DNA of 64,000 nucleotides from Mesorhizobium temperatum (lineage in GTDB: Bacteria > Pseudomonadota > Alphaproteobacteria > Rhizobiales > Rhizobiaceae). The DNA lies in the NCBI RefSeq assembly GCF_002284575.1, contig NZ_NPKJ01000066.1, forward strand, positions 89,513 to 153,512. Reading direction: 5' to 3'. Under the pieces are notes generated by a model. It saw only the letters and a list, made by a program, of their open reading frames with translations. It had not been told where the DNA came from and searched no databases. Within the stretch, counting starts at the first letter, position 1. Each line of letters begins with the position of its first letter. Positions 53,400-61,041 of the stretch are shown in pieces. The translations under genes were made by a program, and so were the position numbers.

Positions 53400-53984
53400 T
53401 CAGAAAGTTTGTGCCGCCATGGCCATTCCAACCAGCGAGGTGGCGACCCCAGCGGTGCGGACCGTCATCGGCCAACGGGCGAGCTTGAAGACGGACAATA
53501 CCCCGATCGCATGCAGCATGGACGTGCCGAGCACGAAACCAGCGGCGTAGGCGATGCCGCTGGCGCTCTCGGGGATCTCGAGGCCGTGGGCATTGCCGTG
53601 GAAGAGGCCGAACAAGGCCGTCAGTGCTGCCGCGGCGGCCAGCGGCAGCGGCCTGGCAAGACCGACCATGGCGCCGAAGACCACCAGCGACAGCGCGATG
53701 CCGGTTTCAAGGGAAGGCAGGCCGATGCCGGCCATGCCGAGCAAGGCTCCGGCGACCATGGCCGAGACAAAGAACAGCGGCACAAGCACAATACTGCGCC
53801 CGCCGGCGCGAGCGCCGATCATGCCGACTGCGACCATGGCGAGCAGATGATCCATGCCGAAGAGCGGATGTTCGAGGCCGGCGAAAAAGCCGTGGATGTG
53901 GGCGCCGCCGCTATGGGCAAACGCCAGCGACGGTGTGACGGCGGCGAGAGCTGAAAGGATGCCAAATCTTACAAATGTTTTCAT
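53400..53984 (-). CDS. HupE/UreJ-family membrane protein, probable nickel permease of the guanidine operon
   Basis: The protein has 194 residues. A signal peptide (about 1-23, ending at SLAFA) is followed by the family hallmark HSGGAHIHGFFAGLEHPLFGMDHLLAMV and about six membrane segments. A second His motif is LFGLFHGNAHGLE. HupE and UreJ proteins import or handle nickel for hydrogenases and ureases. There is no hydrogenase or urease gene here, but there is a metal-dependent hydrolase of the GdmH type two genes upstream. This is the last gene of the operon; the start at 53984 lies 37 bases after the preceding stop. Confidence 0.82.
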   Translation of the reverse strand: MKTFVRFGILSALAAVTPSLAFAHSGGAHIHGFFAGLEHPLFGMDHLLAMVAVGMIGARAGGRSIVLVPLFFVSAMVAGALLGMAGIGLPSLETGIALSLVVFGAMVGLARPLPLAAAAALTALFGLFHGNAHGLEIPESASGIAYAAGFVLGTSMLHAIGVLSVFKLARWPMTVRTAGVATSLVGMAMAAQTF

Positions 53985-54021
53985 GATTGTACCTGTTCGA
54001 TGAGAGTGACGGGATCTGGTT

Positions 54022-54543
54022 TCAGTGCCCGGGAACGGCGAATTGCGAGGTGGCGGAACGGTCCGCGAGAGCGCGCGCCGCGGCGAAGCCGAGAGGCTTT
54101 TGCTCAGTGCCATCGTGATAGATGAAAGCGAGGCGGCGGCGGTGCGATGTCAGGCGCGCCGGCAACGGGTGATAGGCGACGCCGGTGCCGCCGACGAGCG
54201 GCATGACAGCGCCGACGTCGACCAGATCCTCGGTCTCGACGCGCAGCAGATGAAGCCGCATGCCGTTCGCGGTCTCGCCGACAAACGGTATGCCGGCAAG
54301 CCGCAGAAAGCTGGATGGGTCCGGCGCCCGCGCAAAGCCTTCGAGGAAGGCGGTTTCAACAAGATCGAGGTCGACGGAAGCGAGATCAACCGGTGACTCT
54401 TGGGCCTGGTCATGTGGTAGATGCGGCGTCTGCCATTGAACCGGCTTGCCCGCAGGTCCGTTGTGGCCGAGGGCGTGCGGATGATCATGATGATGGTGGC
54501 CGTCGCCATGGTCATGACTGTGGTAGTGATGATCGTCATGCAT
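54022..54543 (-). CDS. Histidine-rich protein of the guanidine operon, possible nickel chaperone
   Basis: The protein has 173 residues. The first ~30 are almost a pure metal-binding tail, with runs such as HDDHHYHSHDHG and HHHHDHPH. The rest (about 60-170) is a soluble domain I do not recognise. The His-rich tails of UreE, HypB and SlyD store or hand over nickel. It lies directly between the GdmH-like hydrolase (2-base gap) and the HupE-like permease, which suggests delivery of nickel to the hydrolase. Start at the ATG at 54543. Confidence 0.7.
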   Translation of the reverse strand: MHDDHHYHSHDHGDGHHHHDHPHALGHNGPAGKPVQWQTPHLPHDQAQESPVDLASVDLDLVETAFLEGFARAPDPSSFLRLAGIPFVGETANGMRLHLLRVETEDLVDVGAVMPLVGGTGVAYHPLPARLTSHRRRLAFIYHDGTEQKPLGFAAARALADRSATSQFAVPGH

Positions 54544-54545
54544 GG

Positions 54546-55754
54546 TCAAAAACTCACCGGTTTGTCGATGATCGATTTATGCTTGCCGAGATTGCCGTGG
54601 GCGACCATCGAGCCGAGCGCCTCGACGACGACACGCACGCCGAACAGCGCCGTGATGTCCGACGTGTCGTAGGGCGGCGAAACCTCGACCACCTCCAGTC
54701 CGCAAATACCGGGCGCCGTCACCAGCCCAAGCAGCTTGAGCGCCTCGCGCGGTAGGAAGCCGCCCGGCTCAGGCCAGCCTGTGCCGGGCACGAAACCGCA
54801 ATCGAGGCTGTCGACATCGAAAGAGATGTAGACGGCGTCGGTGTCTTTCCATGCGAGTTCGAGCGCGATTTCCGCCGCCTTCTCAAGTCCCATCTGCTCG
54901 ATGTCGGCAATGGTGAGCACGTTGGTGCCGCGTTTTCTCGCCTCGGCGACGCCGTAGCGGGGAACCTGCCAGCCGCCGATGCCGAGTTGCACGAGATTGG
55001 TCGCCGAGACATTCGGCAGGTTGGTCGCCCAATGCCAGGGCGTGGTGTGCATGCGCTCGTCGAGGTCCTTTTCCTGGATGTCGATGTGGCGATCGAAATG
55101 GATAATGCCGATGCGCTTCGAGGTCACGTCGGCGATGCCGCGCACGCAAGGAAAGCCGATCGAATGGTCGCCGCCCAGCATGATCGGCAGCGCGCCGGAC
55201 GAGGCGACATGACTGACGCCCTTGGTGATCTGGTCGAAGCTCTTTTCGAGGTTGGCGGGAATGGTGAACACGTCGCCGGCGTCGCACAGCGTCATCTGCT
55301 CACGCAGATCGACGCCGAGTTCGTAATTGTACGGCGTGTAGAGCGCCGAGATGCGACGAATGCCTTGCGGCCCGAAGCGGGTTCCCGGCCGGTAGGTGGT
55401 GCCGCTGTCGAAAGGAATGCCGATGACGGCAGCATCATATTTACCGACGTCGCGGACGTTCTCGACATAGGGCGCCTTGAGAAAGGTGTTGATGCCGGCG
55501 AAATGCGGCAGCTCGCCGCGCGCGAATGTCGGGATCGATTTGTCGACGATCGACTCCGACCCTGGCAGGCCCATGTCGAGCGCCCATTGCTGCTCCTTGC
55601 GCCAACCGCTTTCCGGCAGCTTGCCCTCGGCCTCGATCGACTTCCAGCCCTGCGTTCCGCGGGCGTCGAAGTCCGGGTGGTGGAAACGTTCCCTGGCCTC
55701 CCGGGCGACGAGCCCTGCCCGGCGGTGGCTGCGTTCGGGGATATTTCTGGACAT
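54546..55754 (-). CDS. gdmH: Arginase/agmatinase-family hydrolase, probable nickel-dependent guanidine hydrolase
   Basis: The protein has 402 residues, about 100 longer at the N-terminus than most agmatinases. All six dimetal ligands of the ureohydrolase fold are present: His197 in GGDHS, Asp221/His223/Asp225 in HFDRHID, and Asp313/Asp315 in SFDVDSLD. The FDRHID form (instead of DAHxD), the GTGWPEPGG loop near residue 325 and the long N-terminus match what I recall of the GdmH group. GdmH splits guanidine into urea and ammonia with nickel. The guanidine riboswitch ahead of the operon supports this over agmatinase. The start has CGGAGA. Confidence 0.78.
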   Translation of the reverse strand: MSRNIPERSHRRAGLVAREARERFHHPDFDARGTQGWKSIEAEGKLPESGWRKEQQWALDMGLPGSESIVDKSIPTFARGELPHFAGINTFLKAPYVENVRDVGKYDAAVIGIPFDSGTTYRPGTRFGPQGIRRISALYTPYNYELGVDLREQMTLCDAGDVFTIPANLEKSFDQITKGVSHVASSGALPIMLGGDHSIGFPCVRGIADVTSKRIGIIHFDRHIDIQEKDLDERMHTTPWHWATNLPNVSATNLVQLGIGGWQVPRYGVAEARKRGTNVLTIADIEQMGLEKAAEIALELAWKDTDAVYISFDVDSLDCGFVPGTGWPEPGGFLPREALKLLGLVTAPGICGLEVVEVSPPYDTSDITALFGVRVVVEALGSMVAHGNLGKHKSIIDKPVSF

Positions 55755-55766
55755 TCACGGTCTCCG

Positions 55767-56576
55767 TTACGACGCCGTCGTCGCCATTGCTGTTTCCGGT
55801 CGGGTCGTCCCGACCATCGCGGCCACCTTGGCCAAGTGATGAGAGGAAGCCCGGGTCTTGCGATCGAGCTTCAGATCGTAGGTGATCGTCGCGCCGTAAG
55901 CGGACGGGAACTGCGGATCGTGGCGCACCTTGTCGAAGACCAGCACGCGGGTGCCGAGCTTGAAGGCCTCACCGATATCGTGGGTGACCATCACCACCGT
56001 CATGCCGTGCTCGGTCCAGAGCTCGGTCAGCAGGTCGTGCATCTCGACGCGGATGCCGGGATCGAGTGCCCCGAACGGCTCGTCGAGAAGCAGGATCTGC
56101 GGACGGCCGAGCAAGGTCTGCGCAATCGCCAGCCGCTGCAGCATGCCGCCGGAAAGCGATGCCGGATAAAGGTCGCGCGCATGGGCGAGCCCGACCCGCG
56201 CCAGCATGGCTTCGGCCTCTTGCCTGGCATTTCTACGCCTGGCGCCGAAGACGCGGCCAAACGGCCCGCCCGAGCGAAAGTCTTCGACCAGCAGCAGGTT
56301 CTGGATGGCGGTCAGATGTGGAAACACCGAATAGCGCTGAAAGACGATGCCGCGCTGCGGCGTCGGCTCGGGCACGATCGGGCCATCGCCGACGATGACG
56401 ACGCCACTGCTCTGCTGCTCCTGGCCGAGCAGAATGCGCAGGAACGTCGATTTCCCGCAGCCGCTGGCGCCGACCAGCGACAGGAATTCGCCGGCCTCGG
56501 CGGTGACGTTGACCCGCTCGAGCACACGGGCATCGCCGTAGCTCTTTTCCAGCCCGTGAACGACGATGCGGCTCAT
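55767..56576 (-). CDS. ABC importer ATP-binding protein (NitT/TauT family), probable guanidine uptake
   Basis: The protein has 269 residues. Walker A is GASGCGKS, the signature is LSGGM, Walker B is LLLDEPFGALDP and the H-loop is VTHDIGEA. The start overlaps the permease stop (ATGA). It belongs to the SsuB/TauB group that often accompanies guanidine riboswitches. Longer upstream in-frame sequence is a shadow of the permease gene. A C-terminal extension of ~40 residues goes beyond the ATPase core. Confidence 0.87.
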   Translation of the reverse strand: MSRIVVHGLEKSYGDARVLERVNVTAEAGEFLSLVGASGCGKSTFLRILLGQEQQSSGVVIVGDGPIVPEPTPQRGIVFQRYSVFPHLTAIQNLLLVEDFRSGGPFGRVFGARRRNARQEAEAMLARVGLAHARDLYPASLSGGMLQRLAIAQTLLGRPQILLLDEPFGALDPGIRVEMHDLLTELWTEHGMTVVMVTHDIGEAFKLGTRVLVFDKVRHDPQFPSAYGATITYDLKLDRKTRASSHHLAKVAAMVGTTRPETAMATTAS

Positions 56577-57484
56577 CTGGCCTCCACGGGATGCGCCCAA
56601 GGGGACACCGCCCGCGACAGCCGCACCAGCAGCCAGTCGGTGATGACGGCAAGCAGCGTGATCCAGGCGACATAGGGCAGGATGACGTCCATCGAGAGAT
56701 AGCGGCGGACGAGGAAGATGCGGTAACCCAGCCCTTCGGTCGAGGCGATGGCTTCGGCGGCGATCAGGAAAAGCCAGGCCGGCCCGAGTGCCAGCCGCAC
56801 GCAGGTGATGAGGCGCGGCATGACTTGCGGCAGCACCAGCCGCAAGACCATGGTCCAGCTGTTGCCGCCAAGTGTTTGCGCCTTGGCCACCAGTTCGGGC
56901 GGCAACTCCCGCACCCGGTTGGCGATGTCGCGCACCATCACCGGCGCGACGCCGACGGCGATCAGCGTGATCTTGGCCGTTTCGCCGAGGCCAAGTGCGA
57001 TGAACAGGATCGGCAGCAGCGCCAGCGGTGGGATAACGCAAACGACGGTGACGAAGGGCAGCAGGAAGGCCCGCACCCGCGGGATGAAGCCGATAGCGAT
57101 GCCAAGCGAAAGCGCGGCGAACGTGGCCACGCCCACGCCCGCGAACAGCCTGATGAGACTGGCATAGGTGTCGACCCAAAGAATGAGGTCGCCGGAGCGT
57201 TTGTCCGGAACCGTGGCAAGGTCAAGAAAGGCCGACCACATCTGTACCGGCGAAGGCAGCAGCTTGTCGCTGGGATTGACGGCCAGTCGCTGCGCCGAAG
57301 CGGCCAGATAGGCGATCGCCACGAACAAGAATGGCAAGCCGCCGAAGAACAAGGCGCTGCCGCGCGAGACCTTCGCATTGATCATGCGAAGACGCACCTT
57401 CGGCCTTGGCGGGGACGGGCGCGCGGTGCCCTCCCCGCCCGTCTCGGAGACTTCATCCCTGGCACTCATTTCCTTGGCCAGCAT
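56573..57484 (-). CDS. ABC importer permease (NitT/TauT family), probable guanidine uptake
   Basis: The protein has 303 residues. A charged N-terminal tail of ~45 residues precedes about six membrane segments, with the coupling loop LVAKAQTLGGNSWTMVLRLVLPQVM. The TauC/SsuC layout is clear. The start at 57484 is 6 bases after the binding-protein stop; another ATG five codons later is possible. It sits between the binding protein and ATPase in a continuous operon. Confidence 0.87.
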   Translation of the reverse strand: MLAKEMSARDEVSETGGEGTARPSPPRPKVRLRMINAKVSRGSALFFGGLPFLFVAIAYLAASAQRLAVNPSDKLLPSPVQMWSAFLDLATVPDKRSGDLILWVDTYASLIRLFAGVGVATFAALSLGIAIGFIPRVRAFLLPFVTVVCVIPPLALLPILFIALGLGETAKITLIAVGVAPVMVRDIANRVRELPPELVAKAQTLGGNSWTMVLRLVLPQVMPRLITCVRLALGPAWLFLIAAEAIASTEGLGYRIFLVRRYLSMDVILPYVAWITLLAVITDWLLVRLSRAVSPWAHPVEAR

Positions 57485-57490
57485 GTCGCG

Positions 57491-58555
57491 TCAGGGCGTT
57501 GCGGTTGCGGCCTCGGCCATGAAGGCTGGATCGAAACGCAGCTTGACGTTCTTGGCGTCGCCCAGAGTGGATCCGTCGGGAAAACTCATGCCGACCACGT
57601 CGACACTCGTCGCATTGGTGCCGAGGATGCCGTGGCTGAACAGGAAGTTGCGGACCAGATCCATCGTCCTCGGCAATTCGGTGCCGTTGGTGAACTCGAC
57701 CGCCTTGGCTGGGTCGAAGAACATTGCCGTCGAAGCGAGCTGCGCGTCGAAGCCCGCGAGGTCGGTACCGGACGCCTTGGCCATCTCCTCCTTGGCTGCC
57801 TTGCCTTCCGGCGTGTCCGAAGTCATCAGCTCCATCGCTTCGTACCACGCGCCGACAAGCGCCTTGCCCAGTGCCGGATTGTCCTTCAGCGTCTCGGTGT
57901 TGACGACCATCAAGTCGATGATCTCACCGGGAATCTGCGAGGAATCGAAAACCTTCTGCGCACCCGGCATGGCGACGATCTCGGAAACCAGCGGGTTCCA
58001 GGTAACGACCGAGGTGACGTCGCTGGTGCCGTAGGCGGCAACCATGTCGGCGTCGGACGTGTTGACGACGGTGATGTCCTTCTCGGCGAGCTTGACCGTG
58101 TCCAGTGCCCGCGCCAGCAGGTAATGCGAGACGGAGAGCTCGACGAGATTGACCTTCTGGCCGGCAATGTCGGCGAGCGCGGCCTTGTCCTTGAGAATCA
58201 CGGCATCATTGCCGTTGGAGAAGTCGCCGATGATCAAAGCGGTGGTGTCGACGCCGCCGCCTGCGGGGATCGACAGCGCGTCCATGTTGGTCATCGAACA
58301 GCCGTCGAAACCGCCGGCCGTGTACTGGTTGATGCTTTCGACATAGTCGTTGATGCGGGTGATCTCGACATTAATGCCGTTTTTTTCAGCCCATTTCTTC
58401 ATGATGCCGCTATCGGACAGATAGCCCCACGGCATCCAGCCGACATAGATCGACCAGCATATCTTGAAGTCTTTCTTGGGCGCCGCGTCGGCGGCGGAAA
58501 CGATGGGAAGGCTGAGCGATGCGGCTAGGATGATTGCGGCCAGCTTGCGAAGCAT
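57491..58555 (-). CDS. Periplasmic substrate-binding protein (NMT1/TauA family), probable guanidine binder
   Basis: The protein has 354 residues. A Sec signal peptide (1-25, ILAASLSLPIVSAADA) precedes a mature protein starting KKDFKICWSIYVGWMPWGYL. That Trp/Tyr-rich opening resembles the binding proteins of urea-carboxylase-associated transporters, which are now linked to guanidine. A small cation could be held by such aromatic residues; that is inference. It is the first gene after the riboswitch, with 98 bases between the conserved RNA core and the start codon. Confidence 0.82.
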   Translation of the reverse strand: MLRKLAAIILAASLSLPIVSAADAAPKKDFKICWSIYVGWMPWGYLSDSGIMKKWAEKNGINVEITRINDYVESINQYTAGGFDGCSMTNMDALSIPAGGGVDTTALIIGDFSNGNDAVILKDKAALADIAGQKVNLVELSVSHYLLARALDTVKLAEKDITVVNTSDADMVAAYGTSDVTSVVTWNPLVSEIVAMPGAQKVFDSSQIPGEIIDLMVVNTETLKDNPALGKALVGAWYEAMELMTSDTPEGKAAKEEMAKASGTDLAGFDAQLASTAMFFDPAKAVEFTNGTELPRTMDLVRNFLFSHGILGTNATSVDVVGMSFPDGSTLGDAKNVKLRFDPAFMAEAATATP

Positions 58556-58653
58556 TGCGTACCCCTGTTCGCGATCCGGATTGCGTCCGGACTTTATGTT
58601 GGGGCTTACGGAGCGCGCATCCGGGAGAGGTTCGCGCCAGCAAACCCGTGCAG

Positions 58654-58760
58654 GGTTCTCCCGGGATTTTGGCCCGCCGTGTTCCGCCGGATGCCTCAGT
58701 GCATCCCTGGCGGTCGCATCTCTTGGACCAGCACCGCTTTGTCGCGGCCGGAACCCTAGA
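58654..58760 (-). ncRNA. Guanidine-I riboswitch (ykkC class) in the operon leader
   Basis: On the minus strand the conserved blocks appear in order: CTAGGGTTCCGG at the 5' end (58759-58748), CTGGTCCAAGAGA in the middle (about 58713-58701), then ACACGGCGGGCCAAAA and CCCGGGAGAACC at the 3' end (to 58654). These are the signature elements of the ykkC/guanidine-I aptamer, and a variable hairpin (GGATGC/GCATCC) separates the halves. Downstream, TCTCCCGG (58628-58621) can pair with CCGGGAGA of the aptamer, giving a possible switch. No U-tract follows, so control may be translational or Rho-dependent. No such RNA was seen elsewhere in the window. Confidence 0.92.
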
Positions 58761-58781
58761 CGCTCTGCACGCCATCAACGA

Positions 58782-58797
58782 AGCAAGGAGCATGCCA
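58782..58797 (-). promoter_or_regulatory. Sigma-54 (RpoN) promoter of the guanidine operon
   Basis: On the minus strand TGGCATGCTCCTTGCT matches TGGCAC-N5-TTGCW with one mismatch. GG and GC are 10 bases apart, as RpoN requires. The predicted transcription start, ~12 bases downstream, falls about 10 bases before the riboswitch. This suggests NtrC-type nitrogen control on top of guanidine sensing. Confidence 0.65.
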
Positions 58798-58909
58798 AAG
58801 CCGAATTGTGCCAAATCCCGGCATTTGTGAAGCTGTGCGGCTTCGAGCATTCGCACGAGTGACGCGAAAATCATCGCATCGCCGACGGATTGGGCAGTTC
58901 GCCTGATTG

Positions 58910-59614
58910 CTAGGTAGACATCCCGATCGAATCCGTCCCCGGCTTCTTCGGGTCAACCGCGGCAAACACGGCGCTCGCCTCGCTAACGATGGAAACGTGA
59001 TCCTTGGCTGCTTGTCCTGCGGCAGCGACGTCGCCGCGCATGATTGCGGTAACGATGACGTCATGCTCCTGCCAGGATTTGGCCAGGCGGCCCGGCAGCA
59101 TGAATTGCGCGCGCCGGAACGGCGCCAGCCGGCTGCGTGTCATGACGGTCAGTTCATAGATGTGCTTGCTGTGCGCGCCGCGATAGAGCCGGGTGTGGAA
59201 CTCGGTGTTGAAATACTCGTAGTCCTCCTCTGCACCCAGTTGCACGAGGCGCGCCGATGCCTGGTGCTCGATTTCAAGCGCGCGGCGCTCGGCCGTAGTC
59301 ATGCGCTCGGCCGAGAACCGTGCGCAGATCGCTTCAAGCTCGGCCATGCTCTCGAACATCGAGGCAAGATGCTCCTGCGTCACCACGGCGACGGTGGCGC
59401 CGCGGTTGGGCCGCCTTTCGACCAACCCCATGGCGCTCAGCCGGCCAAGCGCCTCCCTGACGGGGGTGCGCGACACGTCGAAGCGGGCAGCGAGTGAGGC
59501 CTCGTCGAGCTTTTCGCCGGGGCGCAGGAAACCGGTGACGATCCGGTCGCCGATCGCCCTCACCATCTGATCGACGGTCGTGCCCGACCTGATCAAGCTG
59601 CGCTTCCCCGACAA
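58910..59614 (-). CDS. GntR-family regulator (FCD subfamily) divergent from the biuret/BMP operon
   Basis: The protein has 234 residues. A winged helix (GFLRPGEKLDEASLAARFDV then SRTPVREALGRL, about 15-85) is followed by an FCD domain with FNTEFHTRLYRGAHSKHIYEL and the metal-binding Asp/His pattern. It starts at TTG with GGAGGAG just upstream. It faces away from the BMP-type importer with a 278-base gap containing an inverted repeat and a sigma-54 promoter, so it probably regulates that operon. Its 3' end points at the guanidine leader, with ~110 bases between the gene end and the sigma-54 site. Confidence 0.85.
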   Translation of the reverse strand: MSGKRSLIRSGTTVDQMVRAIGDRIVTGFLRPGEKLDEASLAARFDVSRTPVREALGRLSAMGLVERRPNRGATVAVVTQEHLASMFESMAELEAICARFSAERMTTAERRALEIEHQASARLVQLGAEEDYEYFNTEFHTRLYRGAHSKHIYELTVMTRSRLAPFRRAQFMLPGRLAKSWQEHDVIVTAIMRGDVAAAGQAAKDHVSIVSEASAVFAAVDPKKPGTDSIGMST

Positions 59615-59725
59615 TTCTCCTCCGTCCAGTCTTTTTCGCGGCCGTGCGGCAAGTGGCTCGCCGGAAGTTTCGACTCGGGCGCCCTCTATGCCTTTATTTT
59701 AATCTAGATGTCAAACTGGCTAATT

Positions 59726-59756
59726 GAAAGGCAAAAAGTGTATGCAATTGCCTTTC
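59726..59756. promoter_or_regulatory. Inverted repeat, candidate GntR operator
   Basis: GAAAGGCAA (59726-59734) and TTGCCTTTC (59748-59756) are perfect 9-bp arms around 13 bases containing GTGTATGC. The site lies about 60 bases upstream of the sigma-54 promoter, a usual distance for an enhancer or regulator site. A related word, CGTATGCAATC, occurs upstream of the other GntR gene (around 52435). Confidence 0.5.
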
Positions 59757-59817
59757 GCTTGAGCACGGCAAATTGGCACCACAACTGATTTAATTGGATA
59801 AATTCTAGCTTTTGAAC

Positions 59818-59833
59818 TGGCACAGCGATTGCA
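59818..59833 (+). promoter_or_regulatory. Sigma-54 (RpoN) promoter of the BMP importer/biuH operon
   Basis: TGGCACAGCGATTGCA is an exact match to TGGCAC-N5-TTGCA, with 10 bases between GG (59819) and GC (59831). It lies 59 bases ahead of the binding-protein start and its GGGAG ribosome site (59881-59885). Confidence 0.8.
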
Positions 59834-59892
59834 TGCACTTTTACGAGAAGGGAAGTAATCGACCCGGAAAAGGACCAACAGGGAGCATTCAC

Positions 59893-61020
59893 ATGACCGA
59901 GAGATTCATGCTTAGCCGCCGCGATCTGCTCAAGACCTCCGCCGCCGGAGCGGCGCTCGGTCTGGCCTCGGCGTCATTCCCGATCAGCAGGGCGTTCGCC
60001 GCTGCCGTCACTGTCGGCTTCATCTATGTCGGACCGAAGGACGACTACGGCTATAACCAGGCGCATGCCGAGGGTGCCGCCACATTGAAGGCCATCGAGG
60101 GCATCTCCGTGGTCGAGGAGGAGAACGTCCCCGAAACGGTCGATGTCCAGAAGACGATGGAATCGATGATCAACCTCGACGGCGCGTCGCTGATCTTCCC
60201 GACCTCCTTCGGCTATTTCGATCCGCATATGCTGGCCATGTGCGAGAAATTCCCCGACATGCAGTTCCGCCATTGCGGCGGCATGTGGAACAAGGACAAG
60301 CATCCGATGAATGCCGGTTCCTATTTCGGCTATATCGGCATGGGCCAGTACCTCAACGGCGTCGCCGCCGGCCACGCCACCAAGACCAAGAAGATCGGCT
60401 TCGTCGCCGCAAAACCCATTCCGCAGGTTCTGCTCAACATCAATTCCTTCCTGCTCGGCGCACGCTCGGTCGACCCGGCCATCACCTGCCAGGTGATCTT
60501 CACCGGCGAATGGTCGCTGGCGGTCAAGGAGGCGGAAGCCACCAATGCACTGGTCGATCAGGGTGCCGACGTCATCACCTGCCATGTCGACAGCCCGAAA
60601 GTGGTGGTCGAAACGGCGGCGGGGCGCGGCGCCTTCATCTGCGGCTACCATGCCAATCAGAGCCCGCTGGCGCCGGAAAAATATCTGACCGGCGCGGAAT
60701 GGAACTGGGCGAAGGTCTACAAGATGTTCGTCGACGACCTCGTGGCCGGCAAGCCGATGCCCAATTTCACGCGCGGCGGACTGGCCGACGGCTTCGTCAA
60801 GATGAGCCCGCTCGGCCCCGCCGTCAGCGAGGCGGCGCGCGCGCAGTTCGACGGCACGCTCGCCGAAATGATGAAGGGCGGCTTTTCGGTGATCAAGGGG
60901 CCGTTGAAGAACAACAAGGGCGATGTCGTCGCAACCGAGGGCCAGACCTTCGTCGAAGCGGCGATCGAGCTGGAAAGCATGGACTATCTCGTCGAGGGTG
61001 TCGTCGGCTCGACCGCTTGA
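59893..61020 (+). CDS. BMP-family (PnrA-like) substrate-binding protein
   Basis: The protein has 375 residues. A twin-arginine signal (LSRRDLLKTSAAGAALGLAS, cleavage near residue 35) precedes the BMP domain starting AVTVGFIYVGPKDDYGYNQAHAEG, with FPTSFGYFDP in the middle. BMP proteins bind nucleosides and related heterocycles. Here the gene is in one operon with biuret hydrolase, so biuret or a precursor is a possible ligand. The ATG at 59893 has GGGAG 7 bases upstream; longer in-frame sequence overlaps the promoter. Confidence 0.87.
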   Translation: MTERFMLSRRDLLKTSAAGAALGLASASFPISRAFAAAVTVGFIYVGPKDDYGYNQAHAEGAATLKAIEGISVVEEENVPETVDVQKTMESMINLDGASLIFPTSFGYFDPHMLAMCEKFPDMQFRHCGGMWNKDKHPMNAGSYFGYIGMGQYLNGVAAGHATKTKKIGFVAAKPIPQVLLNINSFLLGARSVDPAITCQVIFTGEWSLAVKEAEATNALVDQGADVITCHVDSPKVVVETAAGRGAFICGYHANQSPLAPEKYLTGAEWNWAKVYKMFVDDLVAGKPMPNFTRGGLADGFVKMSPLGPAVSEAARAQFDGTLAEMMKGGFSVIKGPLKNNKGDVVATEGQTFVEAAIELESMDYLVEGVVGSTA

Positions 61021-61041
61021 GCATGGATCGGAGACGGGGCC

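Noticed and set aside
54546..55754. Plain agmatinase annotation
   Set aside because: Family membership is right, but the guanidine riboswitch, importer, nickel-type neighbours, FDRHID motif and long N-terminus point to a guanidine hydrolase.
58795..58815. Second possible sigma-54 box (TTGGCACAATTCGGC, minus strand) just upstream of the chosen one
   Set aside because: The GG to GC distance is 9 bases instead of 10; the neighbouring box at 58797-58782 has the correct spacing.
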